A stretch of 64,000 bases of DNA from Chitinophagaceae bacterium. Its GTDB lineage: Bacteria; Bacteroidota; Bacteroidia; Chitinophagales; Chitinophagaceae. Made by a program: the position numbers and the translations under genes. The notes beneath the pieces are model-generated. The model searched no databases. It was not told the origin of the DNA and saw only the letters and a program-made list of their open reading frames with translations. Position 1 is the first letter of the stretch, and the number at the start of each line of letters is the position of its first letter. Below are positions 57,769-64,000 of this stretch, one piece after another. Location: NCBI GenBank assembly GCA_016710935.1, contig JADJTY010000001.1, forward strand, positions 372,001 to 436,000. Reading direction: 5' to 3'.

Positions 57769-58613
57769 ATGATTAATACCATCTGCGTTATTGGAGCCGG
57801 CACCATGGGCAGCGGCATTGCTCAAACTGCAGCACAAAACGGTTTCTATACTTTATTGTTTGATATTAATGAAGAAGTATTGACGAAAGCAAAAATTGCT
57901 ATTGAAAAAAGTCTGCAGTTTTTAGTTGATAAAGAAAAATTACTGCTACAGAAAAAGAAACTATTTTTCAAAGGATACGATTCATTGCTGATACCAACGA
58001 TTGCATCGCAGATATCATAATTGAAGCGATTGTTGAAAAGATTGACGCTAAAGTTGCCATTTTTAATCAGTTGGCCGAGTTAAACCACTCCGAAGTTATT
58101 TTTGCAACCAACACATCTTCCTTATCCGTGTCGGATATCCAGGCAAACGTGCAGCAGCCGCAAAGAGTGGTTGGTATGCACTTTTTTAATCCTGCGCCGG
58201 TAATGAAACTAGTGGAAGTGGTTAGGGGAGATCAAACCCTTGATACGGTTGCCCAAACCGTTTATGACCTTTGTTTACAAATGAAAAAAACACCGGTGAT
58301 GTGTAAGGATGCACCCGGCTTTATTGTGAACAGGGTTGCCCGGCATTATTACCTGGAAGCCATGAAACTGGTGGAAAAAGAAATTGCAACGGTTGAAAAT
58401 GTTGATGAAATGATGGAAGCATCAGGGTTTAAAATGGGGCCTTTTAAATTAATGGATCTTATTGGCAACGATGTGAACCTGGCAGTATCGCAATCTTTAT
58501 ACGATGCCTGCAATCATACAGAACGTTTTAAACCATCAGCTTTACAAATAGATAAAGTGGCAAAGGGAGAACTGGGAAAAAAAACCGGGAAGGGATTTTA
58601 CAATTATAATTAA
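57769..58613 (+). pseudogene. 3-hydroxyacyl-CoA dehydrogenase, frameshifted
   Basis: Frame one (57769-58020) carries the NAD motif VIGAGTMGSGIAQTAAQNG and then degenerates after an A5 run at 57935-57939. The next frame continues ITATEKETIFQRIRF, DTNDCIADIIIEAIVEK, FATNTSSLSVSDI, MHFFNPAPVMKLVEVV and CKDAPGFIVNRV, to 58613. One missing A restores a normal protein of about 280 residues (HBD/PaaH family, oxidising 3-hydroxyacyl-CoA). It lies 9 bp before an epimerase gene. A homopolymer sequencing error is the first alternative to real decay. Confidence 0.88.
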
Positions 58614-58622
58614 TCAATACAA

Positions 58623-59600
58623 ATGATTTTAGTAACTGGTGGAGCAGGTTTGTTGGGTAAAGAGCTGATTACACAATTACTGCAGGCCGGTAAGCAGGTA
58701 AGAACTATTTACAACAAAACAAGGCTGGAGGATTTTGAGAACGATAATCTGCAGCAAATGCAATGTGATATATTAGATGTGATTGGTTTGGAAGAAGCCA
58801 TGAAGGAGGTTGAACAGGTGTATCATTGCGCAGCCATAGTTACTTTTAATCCCGGCCGCAGGCAGGAGATGTATAAAATAAATATTGAGGGAACAGCCAA
58901 TGTGGTGAATGCAGCGTTGGATGCCGGCATAAAAAAAATGGTTCACGTAAGTTCGGTGGCAGCCTTGGGAAGAATACGTGAAGAAGGTCCTGTTAATGAA
59001 ACGATGAACTGGACAGAAGAAACCAGTAACAGTGCATACGGACAAAGTAAGTACCTGGCCGAAATGCAGGTGTGGCGTGGCATTGGCGAAGGGTTACATG
59101 CAGTAATGGTGAATCCTGTAATTATATTGGGTGCCGGCGACTGGAATAGCGGCTCATCACAGATTTTTAAAACGGCGTACGATGAATTTCCCTGGTACAC
59201 CGTTGGTAGCTCCGGTTTTGTAGATGTTCGTGACGTTGCGAAAGCAATGATAGAACTAATGAACAGTAATATTACAGCAGAACGTTTTATCATCAGTGCT
59301 GAAAACAGAACCTATGCCGATGTATTTAATTTAATAGCCAAAGCATTTGGCAAAAAACCTCCACATAAAAAAGTAACACCACTGCTGGCAAAAATAGTTT
59401 GGCGGCTGGAAGCTATTAAAAGTCTTTTTACAGGAAAAGATCCTTTGCTGACCAAAGAAACTGCAGCTACAGCATTAACAAAGGCTGCTTTTGATAATAC
59501 CAAACTTAAAAAGTTTTTGCCGGGATTTGAATACCGGAAAATTGAAGATACTGTTACCGATACCTGCGCAGCATTACAACAAAAGATTAACAATGGTTAA
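58623..59600 (+). CDS. NAD-dependent epimerase/dehydratase (extended SDR)
   Basis: 325 residues. MILVTGGAGLLGKELITQLL is the NAD-binding motif, HVSSVAALG and SAYGQSKYLAE give the catalytic Ser and YxxxK, and NPVIILGAGDW follows. It resembles dihydroflavonol-reductase-like SDRs acting on alcohols or sugars. Cytoplasmic. It follows the broken dehydrogenase gene by 9 bp. Confidence 0.88.
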   Translation: MILVTGGAGLLGKELITQLLQAGKQVRTIYNKTRLEDFENDNLQQMQCDILDVIGLEEAMKEVEQVYHCAAIVTFNPGRRQEMYKINIEGTANVVNAALDAGIKKMVHVSSVAALGRIREEGPVNETMNWTEETSNSAYGQSKYLAEMQVWRGIGEGLHAVMVNPVIILGAGDWNSGSSQIFKTAYDEFPWYTVGSSGFVDVRDVAKAMIELMNSNITAERFIISAENRTYADVFNLIAKAFGKKPPHKKVTPLLAKIVWRLEAIKSLFTGKDPLLTKETAATALTKAAFDNTKLKKFLPGFEYRKIEDTVTDTCAALQQKINNG

Positions 59601-59647
59601 TTTAATTTTGCAAGATACCTGTGTCATAGAGGTTAAAAAAATATTCG

Positions 59648-61183
59648 ATGAAAAAAAGTATACTGTTTTTACTGATCGCATTTTATTCCATACCTGCTTT
59701 CTCCCAGTCGGGTTACACCATCAGCGGAAAAATTATTGATGCAGCTACCAAAATCCCTTTGCTGGGCGCATCTGTATTTGCAGAAAATACTACCATTGGC
59801 ACCGCCACCAACATAGAGGGATTTTTTACTTTAAGATTACCCGGCGGCGGTTACAGTATTGCTGTAACTTTTACGGGTTACCAGACAGAAACAAGAAGAG
59901 TTACATCCGGTGATGCCGGCAATGAAATGGTAATTGAAATAAAGAAAAAAGAAAAAGCAATGGAAGAGTTTGTGGTTAAATCAACTTCAGAAGTTGCAGA
60001 TGGATTGGCAAAATACGGCGAGTTTTTTTTAGAGAATTTTATCGGGAAAACAGCAAACAGCAAGGAATGTTATATAAAGAACAAAGAGGCACTTAAGTTT
60101 TTTTATTACCGCAGAACAAAGCGTTTAAAAATACTGGCAACGGAACCGCTTGAAATTGTAAACGATGCTTTGGGGTATACCATAAAGTATCAGCTGGATT
60201 CATTTGTGCATGAATACAATACACAGGTAAGCCTCTACACGGGTAACCCACTGTTTCAGGAAATGCAGTCGAACAACCTGGCCCAGGTTGAAAAATGGAG
60301 TGCAGCACGCAAAGTGGCTTTCAATGGCTCTATCCTCCATTTCATGCGCAGCCTGTATCAAAAAAAATTAAAAGAAGAAGGTTTTGAAATTCAGTTTATC
60401 GTAAAAAATAATGATAAGGAAACAGCCATTCCATTAAAGAATTTTTATGGGGCTGTGAATTACAATATAGATGACAGCAGCAAAATGGTTGATATTTTTC
60501 CAAGGCAAAAAGAAATGGCTGTTATTTATAAAAATGAAATCCCTTCAGACCTGTATATGGCCACCTCCCCGGATGCCTCATCAAAGTTTCAGCTTTCCGT
60601 GCTGTCTTTTTTACCAGATGAATCTCTGAATATTGAAGAGAACGGATTTTATTTTGAGCAGAACGATATTACCATTACCGGTTACTGGGCCTGGGAAAAA
60701 GTGGGTGATATGCTGCCGTATAATTTTGATTTTAAAGAAAGGCTTGCGCCTGTTATAAAAGAGGAAGTAGTTAAACCTGTTGTTGCAAATACAGTTAAAC
60801 CCGGAGTAGTAGTACCAAAAGTAAATGAGAGCCCATTAACTGGTGTTACCTGGAAAGTTGATGAAAGCAAAGTAATTGATGGCAAAAGCATGCTTTCCTA
60901 TAAAAGAGGCGCAGCCGAAAATACCATCAACTTCGACAATGATTTTTATACATTCAATACGGACAATACAGGTATTTATTCATTCAACGCACAGGATTAT
61001 AAATTTAACTGGAAATACCTGGATGGAGAAAAAACAAAAATGGAAATCATTATTTTGTATCCATCTCCATTGATCGTTACGCTTGAAAATATTACGTTAA
61101 CGGCCAGTTCATTAAAATACACCCGCTTTCAAAAGGTTAACGGGTTAAACTTTGTTGCTATCGAATCAAGAACAATAAAATAA
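59648..61183 (+). CDS. Carboxypeptidase-regulatory-like domain protein, exported
   Basis: 511 residues with a signal peptide (about 1-20). The first domain, SGKIIDAATKIPLLGASVFAENTTIGTATNIEGFF, is the CarboxypepD_reg-like beta-sandwich common in Bacteroidota surface proteins. The large remaining part has no recognised fold. There is no TonB plug or barrel, so it is not a receptor. Confidence 0.82.
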   Translation: MKKSILFLLIAFYSIPAFSQSGYTISGKIIDAATKIPLLGASVFAENTTIGTATNIEGFFTLRLPGGGYSIAVTFTGYQTETRRVTSGDAGNEMVIEIKKKEKAMEEFVVKSTSEVADGLAKYGEFFLENFIGKTANSKECYIKNKEALKFFYYRRTKRLKILATEPLEIVNDALGYTIKYQLDSFVHEYNTQVSLYTGNPLFQEMQSNNLAQVEKWSAARKVAFNGSILHFMRSLYQKKLKEEGFEIQFIVKNNDKETAIPLKNFYGAVNYNIDDSSKMVDIFPRQKEMAVIYKNEIPSDLYMATSPDASSKFQLSVLSFLPDESLNIEENGFYFEQNDITITGYWAWEKVGDMLPYNFDFKERLAPVIKEEVVKPVVANTVKPGVVVPKVNESPLTGVTWKVDESKVIDGKSMLSYKRGAAENTINFDNDFYTFNTDNTGIYSFNAQDYKFNWKYLDGEKTKMEIIILYPSPLIVTLENITLTASSLKYTRFQKVNGLNFVAIESRTIK

Positions 61184-61193
61184 AAGCAATTAA

Positions 61194-62138
61194 TTATTTG
61201 CCCATAACTTTTTCCCATAACTCCGGAATTCGCTTTACCCAAACTAATTCCCGGGATTTTTCTTTGGCTTCCAGGATGGGCGAACCTAAATAGGCTTTAC
61301 CTCCGACTGTATCTGTGCCTACACCGCTCTGCCCGTAAATCACTGCATTTTCGCCAATGGTAAGTGTTTTGTTTACGCCTACCTGGCCCCATAAAGTAAC
61401 ACCGTCTTTTAGCGTAACCATACCGGCAATACCAACCTGTGCTGCTAAAAGGCAGTTTTTACCTAAAACCGTATCATGCCCGATGTGAATCATATTATCC
61501 AGCTTACAACCCCGGCCAATTATGGTATCGTGGCTTACTCCCCGATCAATTGTACAACCTGCCCCTATCTCTGCAAAATCTTCTATGATCACCCTGCCGC
61601 AATCGGGCATTTTTTTATACCATAATTCACGGTCTTTTTTTGTGTTATAATAAAACGAATTACTGCCGATTACGGTGCCTGCCTGGATGACAACATGATC
61701 GCCAATAATACAATGGTCCATGATGGTTGTATTGGGATGAATAATGGTATTTTTTCCGATGCGTACATGATTGCCGATAAAGGCTCCGGGGTAAATAAAA
61801 CTTCCTTCACCTATCTCTGCCGAATCGCTGATCATTTTATCAGATGGTTCAAAAGGGCGGAAATGTGTTGCGATTTTGCAATACGCTTCAAAAGGATTTT
61901 CAACAATTAATAAAGCCTTTCCTTCCGGTACAGCTGTTTCTTTATTGATGATGATAAAACTTGCAGCGCTGTTTAAACACTTGTCGTAATATTTTGGATG
62001 ATCAACAAAAACAAGATCACCTTTTTCAACCTTGTGTATTTCATTGATACCGGTTGCCTGTTCAAGCGTGTTGCCAACTAATTTTGCGTTGATGAATTCA
62101 GCGATCCATTGCAGTGAAACGGGAGAGGGGAATTGCAT
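61194..62138 (-). CDS. lpxD: UDP-3-O-acylglucosamine N-acyltransferase-like protein
   Basis: 314 residues: an N-terminal uridine-binding-like domain (1-100) and hexapeptide left-handed beta-helix repeats (FIYPGAFIGNHVRIG, TIIHPNTTIMDH, NMIHIGHDTVLG, with the catalytic-type His). It acylates UDP-glucosamine in lipid A synthesis. At 314 aa it is shorter than most LpxD (about 340) and could be the second LpxD-like paralogue known in Bacteroidota. Confidence 0.82.
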   Translation of the reverse strand: MQFPSPVSLQWIAEFINAKLVGNTLEQATGINEIHKVEKGDLVFVDHPKYYDKCLNSAASFIIINKETAVPEGKALLIVENPFEAYCKIATHFRPFEPSDKMISDSAEIGEGSFIYPGAFIGNHVRIGKNTIIHPNTTIMDHCIIGDHVVIQAGTVIGSNSFYYNTKKDRELWYKKMPDCGRVIIEDFAEIGAGCTIDRGVSHDTIIGRGCKLDNMIHIGHDTVLGKNCLLAAQVGIAGMVTLKDGVTLWGQVGVNKTLTIGENAVIYGQSGVGTDTVGGKAYLGSPILEAKEKSRELVWVKRIPELWEKVMGK

Positions 62139-62154
62139 AATCTGTAAATTTCAG

Positions 62155-62162
62155 CAAAGGTA
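62155..62162 (-). promoter_or_regulatory. -7 element of the lpxD-like gene
   Basis: On the minus strand this reads TACCTTTG, a perfect TAnnTTTG, 16 bp upstream of the start codon at 62138. Confidence 0.6.
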
Positions 62163-62546
62163 CATTGGTTTGCTTTTAGTTGATTTTATAAGAAAAACTA
62201 AAAAAATGCCGCTTTATACAAAATTTTAAAAATATTTTTTTGCTTTCAATAGGACAGTAAACCATACAAAAAACCGGATAATAAACAGGTTAATTTTAAA
62301 CATTTTTAAACAGAGGGATTTGCACTACCTAAAATGTTTTTTTTAACATTCTTCTGTAATACCAGTGTTTACAGTTGTTTCAGGGGATTAAATTTTATTT
62401 ACTTTCAAAAAGCAGAAACTGCCAGCTGCTTTTTACTTTTTTATTTGTCTGATCATTGAGAAAAAAATCTTAGCCTTATCCACAGCCCGATTTAAAATGT
62501 GAATAAAATAATTGCTAAATATTTTTTGGTTAGGGAAAATTATTTT
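62163..62546. other. AT-rich gene-free stretch with two DnaA-box-like sites
   Basis: No open frame of note is seen in 62163-62546, the largest gap of the window. TTATCCACA (62476-62484) is a perfect DnaA box, and TGTGAATAA (62498-62506) is the same consensus (TTATTCACA) on the other strand, 13 bp away. Long A/T runs surround them. Two boxes alone do not make an origin. Confidence 0.4.
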
Positions 62547-62558
62547 TAATATTGTGTA

Positions 62559-62635
62559 GGGAATTTGGTTCCCGGTACTTACTAACCCATCTATATAGCG
62601 AAGCCTGACTCTAAAAAGTCAGGCTTTCTTTTTTT
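62559..62635 (+). ncRNA. Candidate small RNA with its own promoter and terminator
   Basis: A -33-like TTTG (62525-62528), a spacer of 18 and TAATATTG (62547-62554) precede a segment with two hairpins: GGGAA-TTTGG-TTCCC (62559-62573) and the terminator below. No protein-coding frame lies upstream of that terminator, so a transcript of about 75 nt is predicted. Confidence 0.45.
62601..62635 (+). terminator. Rho-independent terminator of the candidate RNA
   Basis: AAGCCTGACT (62601-62610), CTAAAA, AGTCAGGCTT (62617-62626), then a T-rich run. It is a strong hairpin with no gene before it on this strand for over 400 bp. Confidence 0.9.
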
Positions 62636-62666
62636 AATGATATCGTAAAAATAAAAATACAGGTAC

Positions 62667-63155
62667 ATGAAAATTTACGAAACATTTAAAAATGAATTTA
62701 TCATCAGCACCGATAAAAGCAAACTTGATGTTGATATTATTCATAATTATTTATGCAACGAAAGTTATTGGGCAAAAAATATTCCAGTTGAACTTGTAAA
62801 AAAAAGTATTGACGGTTCCTGTTGTTTTGGTTTATATGTAAAAGAAAATCCGGTGCTCAACCAAACCCCGACAGCCGGCAGGCAGGTCGGTTTTGCAAGA
62901 GTCATTTCCGACTGTGCAACTTTTGGTTACCTTGCCGATGTTTTTATTTTGGATGCATATCGTGGAAAAGGTTTGTCTAAATGGCTGATGGAAACCATTA
63001 TGAATTGTCCCGATCTGCAGGGTTTGCGAAGATGGTTGCTGGCCACAAAAGATGCACATGGCCTGTATACAAAATTTGGGTTTTTGCCACTCGATAAGCC
63101 GGAACGAATTATGGGTTTTAAGCCCTTTGAAGCATACCCCCAAAACAACTCATAA
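62667..63155 (+). CDS. GNAT family N-acetyltransferase
   Basis: 162 residues. LADVFILDAYRGKGLSKWLMETIM is the acetyl-CoA-binding motif A (R-G-x-G-L), and LATKDAHGLYTKFGFLPL is motif B. It acetylates an unknown small molecule or protein. It has its own start about 30 bp after the candidate RNA terminator. Confidence 0.9.
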   Translation: MKIYETFKNEFIISTDKSKLDVDIIHNYLCNESYWAKNIPVELVKKSIDGSCCFGLYVKENPVLNQTPTAGRQVGFARVISDCATFGYLADVFILDAYRGKGLSKWLMETIMNCPDLQGLRRWLLATKDAHGLYTKFGFLPLDKPERIMGFKPFEAYPQNNS

Positions 63156-63189
63156 TTATATCCTTAACTTGCAGCCTAAATTATGATCC

Positions 63190-64000
63190 ATGCTAAAATC
63201 AATGACCGGGTTTGGGAGGGCAGAACAGACCGTACATGAAAAAACATTTTTGGTAGAAATAAAAGCCCTTAATGGCAAACAATTTGAATTGCAGCTTAGG
63301 CTACCACCTTTGTTAACGCCTTACGAATTTGAAATCCGCAATACACTCCAGGAGCATTTGGTACGTGGCACTATCGACTGCATGATTATCATCAAGCAAA
63401 ACGGCACATCAAAACCTGTTAACATCAATACCGATTTAATTAAAGCGTATTACACCCAGATAGAAACCCTGGCCGGGGAATTAAAAATAGATACCAACTC
63501 CGTACTAAGCGCTTTGCTGCGTTTGCCCGAAGTGGTGACACCAACCAATGATATTTTAAGCGAAACTGATTTCGCTGATTTCAGTAAGGTATTACAGGAA
63601 GCGTTGAATAACTTAAATCAGCACAGAACAGATGAAGGCACTGTTCTGGAAAAGGACCTGTTACTCCGCATCAGCAACATTAAAGAACAGGAAGAAGCCA
63701 TTTTAGTATTGGAACCCAACCGTAAAAAAAGAATAAAGGACGAAATTAATCAGTTGCTGGAAAAACACGTGGGCAAAGAAAATATTGATAATAACCGCAT
63801 GGAGCAGGAACTGATCTATTACATGGAGAAGATCGATATACATGAAGAGCAGATCAGGTTACGGCAGCATTGTGAATATTTTGAATCTATAATGAATGAA
63901 TTGGATGAGGGCAAAGGAAAAAAACTGTCTTTTATTTTGCAGGAAATTGGCCGCGAAATTAATACAACCGGAAGTAAGGCTTATGATGCCGATATTCAGA
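63190..64000 (+). CDS. yicC: YicC family protein, partial (runs off the right edge)
   Basis: 270 residues are visible. The N-terminus MLKSMTGFGRAEQTV is the YicC-like signature, then EIKALNGKQFELQLRLP, and the C-terminal DUF1732 part (IYYMEKIDIHEEQIRL, KGKKLSFILQEIGREIN, TGSKAYDADIQ) is reached at the window end. YicC proteins are RNases or RNA-binding proteins involved in stress or stationary phase. A complete protein would be about 290 residues. Confidence 0.93.
   Translation, partial: MLKSMTGFGRAEQTVHEKTFLVEIKALNGKQFELQLRLPPLLTPYEFEIRNTLQEHLVRGTIDCMIIIKQNGTSKPVNINTDLIKAYYTQIETLAGELKIDTNSVLSALLRLPEVVTPTNDILSETDFADFSKVLQEALNNLNQHRTDEGTVLEKDLLLRISNIKEQEEAILVLEPNRKKRIKDEINQLLEKHVGKENIDNNRMEQELIYYMEKIDIHEEQIRLRQHCEYFESIMNELDEGKGKKLSFILQEIGREINTTGSKAYDADIQ

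Noticed and set aside
62476..62506. Chromosomal origin of replication
   Set aside because: Only two DnaA boxes, no dnaA or other origin-linked genes, and no skew information in a single window.
1..64000. CRISPR arrays, prophage or insertion-sequence transposases
   Set aside because: No regularly spaced direct repeats, phage structural genes or transposase-like proteins are visible anywhere in the window.

Overview
The window looks like a chromosome segment from a member of the Bacteroidota, probably a Chitinophagaceae-like bacterium (the family is inference). The signs are roughly 38-40 % GC by eye, promoters with the Bacteroidota -7 element TAnnTTTG and little Shine-Dalgarno sequence, SPII lipoproteins, an OprD-type porin, DUF2202, DUF922, 2TM and CWC families, and many short palindromic intergenic repeats.

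Layout. 1-2.3 kb: a CWC protein, a MarC transporter, and tRNA-Arg(CCG) followed by a tiny GIY-YIG ORF and a decayed second copy of the tRNA 3' half. 2.4-35.1 kb: a sulfur-oxidation and persulfide-detoxification island, all on the + strand. It holds a TauE/SafE exporter, a TPMT-like methyltransferase, a peroxiredoxin, two tandem CstB-like persulfide dioxygenase/rhodanese fusions, an RND efflux operon with a Tll0287-like haem protein, an ECF sigma block, two sulfide:quinone oxidoreductase-like flavoproteins, a Kelch-like protein, two Crp/Fnr regulators, OsmC, TusE/DsrC and DsrE2-like sulfur carriers, thioredoxin, two rhodaneses, UspA, split YeeE/YedE, a TsdA-like dihaem cytochrome c, a SoxB/5'-nucleotidase-like protein, a secreted DsrE and an OprD porin. 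35.1-43.3 kb (minus strand): housekeeping and conserved genes (acyl-CoA synthetase, TPR, DUF1015, DUF922, serC, phospholipase C-like, DUF502). 43.5-50.6 kb: a TetR regulator and a second RND efflux operon. 50.7-53.3 kb: AIM24 and an arsR-arsM-arsC cluster. 53.4-64 kb: Bax-inhibitor, deacetylase, pheS, lipoproteins, a frameshifted 3-hydroxyacyl-CoA dehydrogenase, an epimerase, an lpxD-like gene, a candidate small RNA, a GNAT and a partial yicC.

The main result is a regulon readable directly from sequence. Ten sites of the form GTAAC-N4-GTTAC lie in front of the sulfur-island transcription units. In nine of them the first base of the site is 36 bp (eight cases) or 37 bp (one case) upstream of a TAnnTTTG-like -7 element; the tenth has a poor -7 match. 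That is the geometry of a class II Crp/Fnr activator, and two Crp/Fnr genes sit inside the controlled units. Together they suggest a co-regulated sulfide -> persulfide -> sulfite/thiosulfate -> tetrathionate pathway in a Bacteroidota, coupled to efflux and to sulfur import.

Three genes carry single-base frameshifts (secreted DsrE, TetR, 3-hydroxyacyl-CoA dehydrogenase; two of them in A-runs) and one cupin has an in-frame stop. These may be assembly errors or real decay. Palindromic repeats have also entered coding sequence in frame, in arsM and at the 5' end of serC.
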